From Candidatus Bruticola papionis (lineage in GTDB: Bacteria; Vulcanimicrobiota; Xenobia; Xenobiales; Xenobiaceae): DNA of 50,483 nucleotides. Under the pieces are notes generated by a model that was not told the DNA's origin, ran no database searches, and saw nothing but the letters and a program-made list of their open reading frames with translations. The stretch covers positions 1-50,483 of the forward strand of contig DHKB01000039.1 of the NCBI GenBank assembly GCA_002407045.1, given 5' to 3'. Shown here piece by piece: positions 1 through 8,525 of this stretch. A program made the translations under genes and the position numbers. Each line of letters starts with the position of its first letter. The first letter of the stretch is position 1.

Positions 1-15
1 GTTTCACGTGAAACA
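1..15. promoter_or_regulatory. parS: parS-like ParB binding site (clipped at window edge)
   Basis: The window opens with GTTTCACGTGAAACA, a perfect palindrome around CACGTG. It matches the conserved bacterial parS consensus TGTTNCACGTGAAACA at every visible base; only the first T lies outside the window. ParB/Spo0J binds such sites and spreads along DNA for chromosome segregation. The site lies in non-coding DNA, unlike a chance match in a gene. parS sites usually cluster in the origin-proximal part of the chromosome, so this locus may be near oriC (inference). Confidence 0.8.
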
Positions 16-315
16 TATAGAACTCTTTGCTTTATTGGTAAAATTAGTTTTATAAATATAATATTTACAATATATAGTATATATTATGCACAATTGTACA
101 GCTTCCTTTATTTTTTATACTTGTCGATTGCTCGTATTTTTTCTTAGTGAAACTATTTAATTTCTAAATATAGATAAATTGGTGCTCTGACGAGCTATTT
201 TTTAATAGTTTATAGCTGGGGTAGGGGATAGATCCGATTTATCAGGTTTTATTTGGCACTTTGTCTGGCTTAGGTTACGCATTTTTTTATCTATATTTGT
301 TACTATAAAATAAAA
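16..315. other. AT-rich intergenic region with one DnaA-box match
   Basis: About 300 bases hold no gene I can support. The stretch near 44 to 90 is almost pure A and T. At 84-92 it runs into TTATGCACA, a perfect match to the DnaA box consensus TTATNCACA. Only one perfect box was found here, so this alone does not make an origin. Next to a parS site it could be part of, or close to, an origin region. Confidence 0.35.
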
Positions 316-346
316 AATCTCCGCCAGTTACTACTGGCGAAGATCT
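312..346 (-). terminator. Rho-independent terminator of glgX
   Basis: On the minus strand an approximately 10-bp stem built on CGCCAGT / ACTGGCG, with a four-base loop, is followed at once by a run of six T and then an AT-rich tail. It lies about 45 bases after the glgX stop codon, in the right orientation. A smaller hairpin (GCTGAG / CTCAGC, 355-370) sits between the stop and this terminator. Confidence 0.85.
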
Positions 347-387
347 TTACTTAAGCTGAGCTATCTCAGCGTCATTTCTTGTTACCT

Positions 388-2535
388 TTAAGTTAAATCG
401 CCCGTTCTAGGACACTCTTCAAGGACAGCGGCTGAATGGGGAGGCAAAGTGCAATATTTACTAACTTTATAGGCAATGGGGTCGCTGTAAGTATTGATAA
501 TAACTTGCCATTGAGCCCAAGGCTTAGCCTGTGGTAGGGTAAATTCTCTGGGGCACATATCATTGTTAAAAAGCAAAAGGAAAGAACTGTCTTTGAGTTT
601 GTTGCATTTTTCGTCTAGATCGTCGAGCCATTCGCCGTCGATATACATACCGAAGGCGCCACAACTTTGTTGATCCCAATCAGAACCGCACATTTCCTGG
701 CCACTTAAGTTGAGCCAGACAACATCTTTGGCGCCGCTTTCAGTTTGACCTCGGAAAAAGGTCGAACGTCTAAAAGCTGGGTGATTCTGGCGAAGTTCGA
801 TAACAGTCTTGGTAAAAGCAAAAAGTTGCTGCTGTTTAGCGTTTATGTTCCAGTTATAATAAGAAATTTCGTTGTCTTGACAATAAGCGTTATTATTTCC
901 GTATTGAGTACGGGCAATTTCATCGCCACCCAAGAGCATAGGGACACCTTGACTGAGCAAAATAGTTAAGATGAAATTGCGCATTTGGCGCCAACGCAAG
1001 TTCATAATACCTTCATTGGCAGTGGGCCCTTCGTAGCCACAATTCCAATTGTAATTGTCATTGGTGCCGTCTCGATTACCTTCACCATTAGCTTGGTTGC
1101 GCTTTTGTTGGTAAGTGACTAAATCGTATAAGGTAAAGCCGTCATGAGCTGTGACAAAATTTATACTGGCTAGAGGACTTCTATTCCAATATAAATCGCT
1201 GGAACCGCTCAACTTGGAAGCCATTTTGCCTAAAAGGCCTCCATCGCCTTTCCAAAAACGTCGCACAGTATCGCGCCAGTCGCCGTTCCATTCGCTCCAA
1301 CCTTTAGGAAATTTTCCTACTTGATAGCCATCAGGGCCGCAATCCCAAGGCTCGGCAATAAGTTTAGTGCGATTTAAAATTGGATCTTGGGCTAAAACTC
1401 CCAAAAAACTAGAGTGAGTGCGGTAATTGTTGCCAGAAGCAGTACGAGCTAAAGTTGTAGCCAGGTCAAAACGGAAACCATCGACATGCATTTCCTGTAC
1501 CCAATAACGTAAACTGTCGGCTACTAATTGTAAAGTACGCGGATTTCTGGTGTCTAAACTGTTACCGCAACCAGTGAAGTTGCAATAATTGTGCTGGCAA
1601 TTTGGCTCTAGGCGATAATAGGTAGGGTTGTCTAGGCCGCGCATGGAGAGCTGTGGTCCGTCGTTGCCTTGTTCGGCAGTATGATTGTAAACCACATCTA
1701 AAATAATTTCGATGCCTGCCTTATGCAAGGCTTTTACCATAGACTTAAATTCGTTTACTGCGTCTGGCGAAGAGCTGTAGCGAGGATCGGGACAGAAAAA
1801 ACCTAAGCTGTTGTATCCCCAGTAGTTGCTTAGGCCCATGCCATCTAGGCGTCCTTCGCTAGAAGATAGGTGAATGGGCAGCAATTCTACGGCGGTGATG
1901 CCTAAATTTTTGAGATAATTTATAGAGTCAGGGTGGGCCAAGCCTGCATAGGTGCCGCGTATCTTTTCAGGAAGTGACGTTTTTAGTTTAGTGAAACCTT
2001 TGACATGGACTTCATAAATGATAGTTTCGTTTAGTGGTCTGCGTAGGGGCTGATCACCTTCCCAGTCGAAAGCTCCGTCATCTACAACTACGCCCTTAAG
2101 CATATAAGGAGCGCTGTCGCGTACATCGCGGCTGAATAAGTTAGTTTTGCGCAAAGAATTTTTGCTACTTTGCATGTATTTTTCGTAGCCATAGATGACG
2201 TCACAATTTACGAGCTGACCGCTAACGGCTTTGGCATAAGGATCTAGAAGAAGTTTGTCAGGATTAAAATACAGGCCATGGTTAGGATCGAAAGAACCAT
2301 GAGCTCTATAGCCATAGCGAAGCCCAGGCTTGGCTTGAGGCAAAAAACAGTGCCAAACACCTTCAACCTGATTCATATGGATATTCGGTTTGAGTTCATT
2401 ACCGTCTTTATCGAAGAGGCACAAAACAACCATAGTGGCATTCTCTGAATAAACGGCAAAATTTACACCTTCGCCTGTCCAAGTTGCTCCCAGAGGGTAC
2501 CTTTCTCCTGGACGAATGTCATAGGGAATACTCAT
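388..2535 (-). CDS. glgX: Glycogen debranching enzyme GlgX
   Basis: A 715-residue GH13 isoamylase-type enzyme that hydrolyses alpha-1,6 branch points of phosphorylase-trimmed glycogen in the cytoplasm. The N-terminus has the carbohydrate-binding (CBM48-like) segment starting PLGATWTGEGVNFAVYSENA. The (beta/alpha)8 domain carries the GH13 catalytic signatures: DGFRFDLA (nucleophile Asp), IAEPWDCG (acid/base Glu) and FVTAHDG (transition-state Asp). Length and order match GlgX/TreX proteins, and nothing is missing. The ATG start at 2533-2535 has only a weak AGGA upstream. No other glycogen gene is in the window. It sits downstream of ychF on the same strand, separated by about 200 bases with a hairpin, so it probably has its own promoter. 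Confidence 0.95.
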   Translation of the reverse strand: MSIPYDIRPGERYPLGATWTGEGVNFAVYSENATMVVLCLFDKDGNELKPNIHMNQVEGVWHCFLPQAKPGLRYGYRAHGSFDPNHGLYFNPDKLLLDPYAKAVSGQLVNCDVIYGYEKYMQSSKNSLRKTNLFSRDVRDSAPYMLKGVVVDDGAFDWEGDQPLRRPLNETIIYEVHVKGFTKLKTSLPEKIRGTYAGLAHPDSINYLKNLGITAVELLPIHLSSSEGRLDGMGLSNYWGYNSLGFFCPDPRYSSSPDAVNEFKSMVKALHKAGIEIILDVVYNHTAEQGNDGPQLSMRGLDNPTYYRLEPNCQHNYCNFTGCGNSLDTRNPRTLQLVADSLRYWVQEMHVDGFRFDLATTLARTASGNNYRTHSSFLGVLAQDPILNRTKLIAEPWDCGPDGYQVGKFPKGWSEWNGDWRDTVRRFWKGDGGLLGKMASKLSGSSDLYWNRSPLASINFVTAHDGFTLYDLVTYQQKRNQANGEGNRDGTNDNYNWNCGYEGPTANEGIMNLRWRQMRNFILTILLSQGVPMLLGGDEIARTQYGNNNAYCQDNEISYYNWNINAKQQQLFAFTKTVIELRQNHPAFRRSTFFRGQTESGAKDVVWLNLSGQEMCGSDWDQQSCGAFGMYIDGEWLDDLDEKCNKLKDSSFLLLFNNDMCPREFTLPQAKPWAQWQVIINTYSDPIAYKVSKYCTLPPHSAAVLEECPRTGDLT

Positions 2536-2611
2536 AAGTAATAGATCCTAACGTCTGATTTTTGCAAAAATTTGCTCTAGGTTAAGTAATTGAGACGAAA
2601 TATCCTGGCAT

Positions 2612-2650
2612 AAAAATCTGAGTGCTGCTCTTTATATGAAAAAGAGCAGC
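2612..2650 (-). terminator. Possible terminator or attenuator between ychF and glgX
   Basis: A 10-bp perfect stem (GCTGCTCTTT / AAAGAGCAGC) lies in the gap between the ychF stop and the glgX start. On the minus strand a run of five T follows, but about seven bases beyond the stem, so it is an imperfect intrinsic terminator. It may end ychF transcripts or reduce read-through into glgX. Confidence 0.45.
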
Positions 2651-2736
2651 CTATATAGTAGACCGCTCTTTGGCTTTATAAGTGTATCCGTGAAAAGCTC
2701 AAGGCTTGAGTCAAAAAGAACGGACGATTATTGATA

Positions 2737-3771
2737 TTAAACATTAAAACGAATATTTAATATATCGCCGTCTTTCACGACGTAGTCCTTACCTTCCACT
2801 CGCAGCAAGCCTTTTTCTTTGGCTACATTGAGCGAGCCGCATTCAATAAAAGTCGGGTAATCGATAACTTCGGCTCTAATGAAACCTCTTTGCAAATCGC
2901 TGTGAATTTCTCCAGCAGCTTCTGGAGCCTTAGCACCAACTTTAGTAGTCCAGGCGCGGCATTCATCTTCGCCAGCGGTGAAGAAAGTTTGCAAGCCAAG
3001 CTTTTTGTAGCAAATGCTAATCAATCTGTCCAGACCGCTTTCGTTTATGCCTAAATCAGCCATAAATTCAACGCGTTCGTCTGCGGAAAGGTCAGCCAAT
3101 TGAGCTTCGATTTCAGCTGAGATGGCTAAGCAAGGAGTACCTTGTTTATCGCAAAGTTCTTTGAGAGCTTTGTAATAAGGGCCGCCATCTTCTATATCGT
3201 TTTCAGAGATATTGGCTACTACAATACGAGGCTTAATGCAAAGCAAGCCCAAGCCGGAGAGAATTTTTTTCTCCTCCTCATCGAATTGCGGAACTGCTGA
3301 AATATCGCCGTCGTTTAAAGGCTTTGCCAAAGATTCCAGTAGAGCGCGTTCTTTGGGATCGAGCTTTTTGGCTCGCTCAAGTTTACCTTCCACTACTTTA
3401 AGGTCGGCTAAGAGAAGCTCTGTTTCGAAAGAATCGACATCGGCCAAAGGATCGACGCCTTCCAAATAGGGGTGATTGAAGCAGCGCACTACTTCTAGCA
3501 ACAAGGTAGAGGTGCGAATTTCTGCTACAGCTTGAGAACCTAATCCGGAACTTCCGCCACCAGGCATATCCAAAAAGTCTACTGTAGCTGGAGTAGTCTT
3601 CTTTGGTTTAAAAATGTCGGATAGTCTTTGCAACCTTTCGTCTGGTACAGCCGCTCTGGCTAAGGGCTGTTTGCGTCCTGAAACGTCAGATTCGGATAAA
3701 CAAGTGAGGGATTTGAATAAAGTTGATTTACCGGATTGAGACAGACCGGTAATGCCAATAGATAACGCCAT
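2737..3771 (-). CDS. ychF: YchF/Ola1-type ATPase (Obg-family GTP-binding fold)
   Basis: A 344-residue YchF-family protein, a ribosome-associated P-loop NTPase that in the studied members prefers ATP. The C-terminal third is diagnostic: LQTFFTAGEDECRAWTTKVG followed by a TGS-like end with EGKDYVVKDGDILNIRFNV. The P-loop reads GLSQSGKST where most family members have GLPNVGKST, so its middle differs. The switch region DMPGGGSSGLG is also altered relative to the usual DIAGLVKGA-like segment. I chose the ATG at 3769-3771 because GGGTGG lies five bases upstream; an in-frame GTG nine bases earlier (3780) is the alternative. The gene is divergent from the membrane protein at 3994. The P-loop change does not remove the Lys or Ser that bind the phosphates. 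Confidence 0.88.
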   Translation of the reverse strand: MALSIGITGLSQSGKSTLFKSLTCLSESDVSGRKQPLARAAVPDERLQRLSDIFKPKKTTPATVDFLDMPGGGSSGLGSQAVAEIRTSTLLLEVVRCFNHPYLEGVDPLADVDSFETELLLADLKVVEGKLERAKKLDPKERALLESLAKPLNDGDISAVPQFDEEEKKILSGLGLLCIKPRIVVANISENDIEDGGPYYKALKELCDKQGTPCLAISAEIEAQLADLSADERVEFMADLGINESGLDRLISICYKKLGLQTFFTAGEDECRAWTTKVGAKAPEAAGEIHSDLQRGFIRAEVIDYPTFIECGSLNVAKEKGLLRVEGKDYVVKDGDILNIRFNV

Positions 3772-3993
3772 AATGGCCACCCTTTTCTGCTAAGTGCAAA
3801 TTCTGTCCTGCATTTTTTAGCAATAGCCAAGTTGTATGGCTATGGGAAAGCCACTAGCATTTTCTTAAGCAATGTTTTGCCTTTTTGAAGATATTGAGAA
3901 GGTTTTAATTTAACGGTTCCTTAATTTTTGAGGTTCTGTCAAAGAACACATTATTTTTATCGCTTAGATGTTTCCGCAATTAGGAGCAGCGTT

Positions 3994-5166
3994 GTGTCAG
4001 AGAGAAAAACTTACAGGACTATAGCTAAGACTATCGACTCTCAAGCCGATGTCTTTATCATAAATAGCACCTCCGGATATAATACCGGAGCTTTTTTGAT
4101 CTTTACTGGCTTAGTGGGTGGTATTCCACTCTATTATATGTTTAGTGCCTTGGTATTACGAATAGGTAACCCCGGTTTGTTTCCAGGTCTAATTCTTTCT
4201 TTACTTATAGCTGCTGTGGGCATTTTTGCTATTTTCTTTACTCATAAGCAAGTTAAAGTATTTAACAATGGTAAAGGGGGCAGTATCTCTATTAAGGATG
4301 GTATATTTGCTCCGGAAATAACTTACACTTATGGAGAAGCTCCAAAAATAAGGCTTAGTGTTTCTGAAGTAAATAGTGGCAAGATAGCTCTGGACAGTTG
4401 GGAAATAACTCTCATGGATGGACGCTGCCAATTTTTGCTCGATTTTAGAGTGGGACGCTTGCAAGAAAGTAAGGCCTTGGCGGAATTTTTGGCTAAGTCG
4501 ATGCGTTGCGATCTACTGGTAGTATTTGATGCGGTTCGCTCTGTCACTATACCTTATACTGATGTCGATTTACCTTACTGCTTGCGTGTCAAGAAATATC
4601 CTATATTGGCTTCTCCACATCCTAGGCGTCCGGACAATTGTCCTGTAAAGGTGGAAGATGTCAACTATGGTTTAGGAAGGCGCTATAGCTGGGGGCTTAT
4701 GGCCTCGGGAGTTCCCACAGAGCTTATCTGTTTGATCTTTGCTGTAATCGCTGTAGGAATTACTCCGTTTTGGAAAGTCAAAAATCATTATGTTTCATTT
4801 TTAAGCGAGTCTATGACGACTGGTGATTGGTCATTCTTTATTGGAGCGGCAGTTTTAATTGCTGTGCTGTGCATAGTTGAATTTGGTTACAGAAGTGTTA
4901 TAGAAATAAATGAACAAAGGATCAACATTCGCAAAGAGCTCTGGGGCTTGGCCTATTACAATAGAAGTTTTATTTTAGACAATTTAGAAGAAATATTGAC
5001 ACGTAAGACTGACAGTCAAAATTGTGTCGTCTTTGCTAGTGACAACTTGGTTGTCTCCATGAGAGTCAGTGAACCTGATATAGCTGACTATTTAGCAGCA
5101 GATATACAGTATTTCTTAACTTCTGGCCAGGCTACTGCCGATGTTCCAGCCGCTCCGCAAGTTTAG
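3994..5166 (+). CDS. Unknown multi-pass membrane protein, 390 residues
   Basis: I do not recognise the family. The start is taken as GTG at 3994 because AGGAG lies seven bases upstream; the longer TTG-started frame from 3928 has no ribosome site. After about 28 polar residues come two membrane helices (around residues 30-55 and 60-85), then a soluble, beta-rich region of roughly 150 residues, then two more helices (around 245-265 and 285-310). It ends in a second soluble region. The pattern of two helix pairs, each followed by a beta domain, resembles bacterial membrane proteins with PH-like domains, but I see no conserved motif to prove that. It is monocistronic, convergent with the M30 protease gene, and ends at a shared terminator. 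Confidence 0.7.
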   Translation: MSERKTYRTIAKTIDSQADVFIINSTSGYNTGAFLIFTGLVGGIPLYYMFSALVLRIGNPGLFPGLILSLLIAAVGIFAIFFTHKQVKVFNNGKGGSISIKDGIFAPEITYTYGEAPKIRLSVSEVNSGKIALDSWEITLMDGRCQFLLDFRVGRLQESKALAEFLAKSMRCDLLVVFDAVRSVTIPYTDVDLPYCLRVKKYPILASPHPRRPDNCPVKVEDVNYGLGRRYSWGLMASGVPTELICLIFAVIAVGITPFWKVKNHYVSFLSESMTTGDWSFFIGAAVLIAVLCIVEFGYRSVIEINEQRINIRKELWGLAYYNRSFILDNLEEILTRKTDSQNCVVFASDNLVVSMRVSEPDIADYLAADIQYFLTSGQATADVPAAPQV

Positions 5167-5170
5167 TCTT

Positions 5171-5271
5171 TGACATAACTATAAAGATTGACATTATGTC
5201 ACAATATGTCTGACTTTTGCTTGATTTTTTTTCTGACATGATGTCAAACGTGTATCAGATATTGACTGACA
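5171..5271. repeat. TGACAT palindromes and half-sites in convergent intergenic DNA
   Basis: Two perfect palindromes of the form TGACATNATGTCA occur at 5189-5201 and 5234-5246, 45 bases apart centre to centre. Extra half-sites are at 5171-5176 (TGACAT) and about 5206-5210 (ATGTC). The 12-mer TATTGACTGACA at 5260-5271 is repeated in reverse complement at 5347-5358, across the terminator hairpin. This looks like a set of dimeric protein-binding sites, but it lies downstream of both flanking genes. Confidence 0.6.
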
Positions 5272-5301
5272 ACTAGATAGAGTCATAGTATGGCAAATAG
5301 C

Positions 5302-5343
5302 AAAAGAAGCTCGCTTCCATATTCAGGAAGCGAGCTTCTTTTT
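5302..5343. terminator. Bidirectional terminator between convergent genes
   Basis: A perfect stem of about 17 bp (AAAAGAAGCTCGCTTCC and its complement) encloses a seven-base loop and has A and T runs on either side. It therefore works as a rho-independent terminator in both directions. It sits between the stop codons of the plus-strand membrane protein (5166) and the minus-strand protease (5362). Confidence 0.92.
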
Positions 5344-5361
5344 ATGTGTCAGTCAATAGAC

Positions 5362-6930
5362 TTAGAAGATCTTGTTAAGCAAGCCGTTTCTAAAGAAGGA
5401 CAAGCTGTACTTGCTAGTAGTGGGAGTTACCAAGCCTACGCCAACGTTCTCTTCAGGAGCAGAATAAGTGATACTGTAGTAGTTGTTGGACATAGATTTA
5501 ATCTTATATTTATTGCTCTTGGAGGTAACTTCGACGGGAGTAGCTCTGCCAATAGGGCTGGCTTCGTCGTTATCATGCAAGTAGTTCTTATTTAAGTCAA
5601 TGCTCTTGTAGTTGTATAAGATAGGAGCATTGTCTTTATTGCTCAGCAAGTTAGTCATACCGAAATCGTAATAGAGCTGGCTGAACTCTGTGCCGGTCAC
5701 ATCCTCGATATTGTCAAAACTGACATTAGGAGAAGTGGCAATCTCAGTAATAGTGCTAGTGCCATAGCGGTCAGTAATATATTTCATTAAGAGATAGGCC
5801 TGGCCGTATTCTCCTAAAGCGTTATTGAAGGACAATAAGGACACCTTGCCAGGGTTAGCGAGGTAGGCACTGGTGGTCTTGAAAAGGTAAGAGTTGCTAG
5901 GAGCTACGGTTTTTTCGTCTGTGTCTTCGTCTTCAGCTCTCATTCTGAAGCCGCAGAGGTCTTCAGCTAATGTAGACTTACCTTCGTTGATAGTTGTGTC
6001 TTCGTATTGGCCAGAGAACTCGCCATCTAAGCACACTTTCTGGTTGAAGTCGCACATGTGCTGGAATTCGTGAGCAATAGTGGAGTACAAGTCAGTATCG
6101 CTGCAATTGCTGTTCAGATAAAGAATCTCGCCTTCATTGCTGTCCTGGGAGTCTTCCTTAGAGAAGGCATCTTTAGGATCAAAGTATCCGTAAAGAGTCT
6201 TCTTCATGCTGCTGCACATCATAATGACGATCTTTTCTTCGCCGTCGCGACCGCCATCTTTGCTCCACTCTTTACCGAAGACGCTGCGAACACGCTCGCC
6301 GATAGCTTTGCCTTCGTCGTCGTAGCTGTTAGCTTCGCCAAAAATCTTATCTATAGCTAAAGCTTTTTCTTCGTCAATGCAAGCTTCTTCGGTGTCCGGA
6401 TCAACTTCGGCGAAAACTAAAACGGATTTGGTTTCGTCGTTAGCAAGTATTTTACGGAAGGTAGCTTTTGTAGTAGTGCCGCTGAAATTGAAGTCAGCGT
6501 TAATTACGATATCTTCATCTTTGGCGGTAGTGGTATAAACGGTATTGGGAGTGAAAGACTCTTTCCCTAAGACTTTTACGTCGGTGGCTTTGGCTTGTAA
6601 AAGCTCACTAGCTTCTTCAATGAGCTTATGGGTAAGGCCGTGAGGATCGGCGCCTTCTTCAGCCTCAAGCTTGGCTTCAGTAGATTCGGTGGAAGAAGTT
6701 TTGCCGGGAAGAGCAGAACTGGTTATGTAGATATCGTCAGTAAATCCCTTTTCGCTTTGGCCATTACTAACTAACAAAGTGGCGCTGTCCGCAGCAGTTA
6801 CTGTGCCCAACTCATATTTTTTGCTTAGATTATCGGTGGGAGACCAGTTGTCGTCATCAGAACAGCCAGCCATAGTTAAGCACAGCGCCGAACAGGCGAT
6901 ACCTAAAAGTAATTTTTCCGTTACTCGCAT
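5362..6930 (-). CDS. Putative M30-like zinc metalloprotease lipoprotein
   Basis: A 522-residue exported protein. The N-terminus is a lipoprotein signal: positive residues, a hydrophobic stretch, then the lipobox-like LTMAGC with Cys about residue 23, followed by Asp-rich residues. The segment STIAHEFQHMCDF places a HEXXH zinc motif at H287-E288-H291. The HEFQH-type motif and its surroundings resemble peptidase family M30 (hyicolysin). A Glu-rich, acidic region precedes it, and NEGKSTLAEDLCG downstream may supply the third zinc ligand. Predicted role: surface-anchored or periplasmic protein degradation. The substrate is unknown. The gene stands alone, ending at the bidirectional terminator. 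AAGGAG lies about 12 bases before the ATG, a rather long spacing. Confidence 0.75.
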   Translation of the reverse strand: MRVTEKLLLGIACSALCLTMAGCSDDDNWSPTDNLSKKYELGTVTAADSATLLVSNGQSEKGFTDDIYITSSALPGKTSSTESTEAKLEAEEGADPHGLTHKLIEEASELLQAKATDVKVLGKESFTPNTVYTTTAKDEDIVINADFNFSGTTTKATFRKILANDETKSVLVFAEVDPDTEEACIDEEKALAIDKIFGEANSYDDEGKAIGERVRSVFGKEWSKDGGRDGEEKIVIMMCSSMKKTLYGYFDPKDAFSKEDSQDSNEGEILYLNSNCSDTDLYSTIAHEFQHMCDFNQKVCLDGEFSGQYEDTTINEGKSTLAEDLCGFRMRAEDEDTDEKTVAPSNSYLFKTTSAYLANPGKVSLLSFNNALGEYGQAYLLMKYITDRYGTSTITEIATSPNVSFDNIEDVTGTEFSQLYYDFGMTNLLSNKDNAPILYNYKSIDLNKNYLHDNDEASPIGRATPVEVTSKSNKYKIKSMSNNYYSITYSAPEENVGVGLVTPTTSKYSLSFFRNGLLNKIF

Positions 6931-7054
6931 TACTAGAGTTGTCTCCTTAATTTGAGGTCTGCGACCATCAGCACAGAAGAAAAACCCGCCTGACCAGAGT
7001 TTACCGTTTCAATGGCGCAGCGCTATGTATATACGTTAGAATTATGGAGGAGAA

Positions 7055-7435
7055 AAACGTGAGACTATAAGCCGGGTTCTGTATTTGCTTATAAAGCAAA
7101 TGGCAGCCATTTATCTGTGAAACATGTTGCCATGTTCCTCTAGCGATCTTTCGAGAAGGGATCCGACGGGCCGCCGGGCGCTTAAGACGCTCCTTCTGCT
7201 GATCTTGCTCCAAGTGGGGTTTACCTGGCCAGCACGTCTCCGCACTGCCGGTGGGCTCTTACCCCGCCGTTGCACCCTTACCTGAGCTCTCTTGTGGAAG
7301 CCAGGCGGTCTAACATTTCTGTGGCACTTTCCTGAAGGTTGCCCCTACTGGACGTTATCCAGCACCCTGCCCTAGGGAGCCCGGACTTTCCTCAGGAGTT
7401 CTATAAAAACTCCCGCAGCTGCCCGTCTCACGTCA
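7055..7435 (-). ncRNA. rnpB: RNase P RNA, bacterial class A
   Basis: This is the catalytic RNA of ribonuclease P, which removes 5' leaders from tRNA precursors. Read on the minus strand it contains GAGGAAAGTCCGGGCTCC, GGGCAGGGTGCTGGATAACG, GGTAAGAGCCCACCGG, GGTAAACCCC and, near the 3' end, ACAGAACCCGGCTTA, all hallmark conserved regions of bacterial RNase P RNA. The ends pair as helix P1: ACGTGAGAC at the 5' end (7433-7425) with GTCTCACGT at the 3' end (7065-7057). This sets the mature limits to within a few bases. The length, about 380 nt, fits class A. Open frames crossing it are spurious. Confidence 0.97.
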
Positions 7436-7442
7436 AACTCCA

Positions 7443-7448
7443 ATTCTA
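7443..7448 (-). promoter_or_regulatory. Candidate -10 element for RNase P RNA
   Basis: On the minus strand TAGAAT lies about eight to ten bases before the predicted 5' end of the RNase P RNA, the distance expected of a sigma-70 -10 box. No convincing -35 hexamer is seen 17 bases further upstream, so the call rests on the -10 box and its position. Confidence 0.35.
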
Positions 7449-7551
7449 CAAACTCTGTGCTTGAGTTCCTTCTTTTTGTTTCACTTCCTGCCGCTAGAAG
7501 CATAACCTAAAGTGAAGCTCTATGCTTGTGTTTGCTTTATATCCTATTTTT

Positions 7552-7590
7552 ACAAAAAATGCGCTTGAAATTCTAAAATTTCAAGCGCAC
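7552..7590 (-). terminator. Rho-independent terminator of the BsuPI-domain gene
   Basis: A 13-bp stem (GCGCTTGAAATT and its complement) with a short loop is followed on the minus strand by a run of six T. It lies about 40 bases after the stop of the BsuPI-domain gene and separates it from the RNase P RNA. Confidence 0.9.
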
Positions 7591-7626
7591 TAACTATCAT
7601 CGGCAATTATTTTAACAATCAGCTTT

Positions 7627-8199
7627 TTAGGCTTCGGAATTTTCTTCGCCAGTAACGATCTCACCAGTTACAATGTAACGGCCTCCGTTTACCTTTTCAC
7701 CGCTATTGTCAGTTTGATCCCATTTTACCGAGAAGACGCGCTCCTCGTTGGGCAGAATTGTAAGCACCTTTTGATTGCTAAAGTTCTTATTGGCTTTGGA
7801 GTAACGCCAAATCTCAATAGGCACTTTGTCAAAAAAGACATTTACTTGTCGTTGAACTACAAAGTCTACTTTAGAATCTTTGGAAAAATCCAAAGTTTTA
7901 GGTAAACCAGTCGTGTTGGTAATAGACATGGTCAAATATATGCCGTCTTTTTCACGGTCAGATATTTTCATGGTGTAGTAGAGGCCGTCTGAAGATTGAT
8001 TGGCTTCGTTGCCTACAGCGCCAGCGCGTGAAACGATGGAATAGCGAACGAAAACCATAAAAGCAACAAACAGACAAGCTAAAACGATCATAACTAACTT
8101 AGCGTCTGCTTTGCTATCTTGAAGGTGGCGGCTGCTCTTGCGCACTCTGGCTACCGGAGCTGTCGTGTTGCTTAGTCCAACCGTTTGGGGATCAGACAT
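7627..8199 (-). CDS. BsuPI-domain protein with one membrane anchor
   Basis: A 190-residue protein. The start is set at the ATG at 8197-8199 because AGGAGAAG lies just upstream; the longer frame from 8298 has no ribosome site. Residues around 40-60 form a single hydrophobic helix (LVMIVLACLFVAFMVFV) after a basic stretch, so the C-terminal domain should face the periplasm. That domain has the BsuPI pattern: a beta strand ending SITNTTG, DFVV, then EIWRYSKANKNF, a LTILPNEERVF turn and a W-x-Q-x-D-N-x-G end. BsuPI domains were first described as an intracellular serine-protease inhibitor of Bacillus but are widespread with other, unknown roles. Its target here is unknown. Confidence 0.7.
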   Translation of the reverse strand: MSDPQTVGLSNTTAPVARVRKSSRHLQDSKADAKLVMIVLACLFVAFMVFVRYSIVSRAGAVGNEANQSSDGLYYTMKISDREKDGIYLTMSITNTTGLPKTLDFSKDSKVDFVVQRQVNVFFDKVPIEIWRYSKANKNFSNQKVLTILPNEERVFSVKWDQTDNSGEKVNGGRYIVTGEIVTGEENSEA

Positions 8200-8525
8200 A
8201 ATATTCGTCACTTCTCCTATTGATTTTTGATTACTCATTTTTATAAAAAAAGACTCCGCTCGCAGCTCAAGGCTCAGCGTAACTGAGCATAATCGCACTG
8301 CTTATTATTATGCACTTATTGGTCGTTAGTTTGAAACATTCCTTTTCTTGTTGTACAATCGTGGCGAGGCGCTTTTCACTATTTTAGTGTGTTTTGCAAC
8401 ATAACTTGTTTATTCGGCTTTAACTTTACAAAGCCGAGGCGTCTGAAAGCGAAATTTTTTATTTTCATATTGAGCAGGGAGCGAACGGCTTGCCCTTTTG
8501 CTGTTCCTGCGAGGGAGAAAAATTT
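8200..8525. other. Divergent intergenic region
   Basis: About 325 bases lie between the start of the minus-strand BsuPI-domain gene and the plus-strand exported protein gene, so it must hold promoters for both. I see no convincing -35/-10 pair. A hairpin (TCGGCTTT / AAAGCCGA, 8414-8437) lies about 90 bases before the plus-strand start, in its probable leader. It has no adjoining T run, so it is not a simple terminator. Confidence 0.4.

Noticed and set aside
5290..5595. A 101-codon plus-strand frame
   Set aside because: It runs through the bidirectional terminator and opposite the protease gene, with no ribosome site.
7001..7213. A 70-codon minus-strand frame
   Set aside because: It lies within the RNase P RNA, whose conserved bases explain the sequence.
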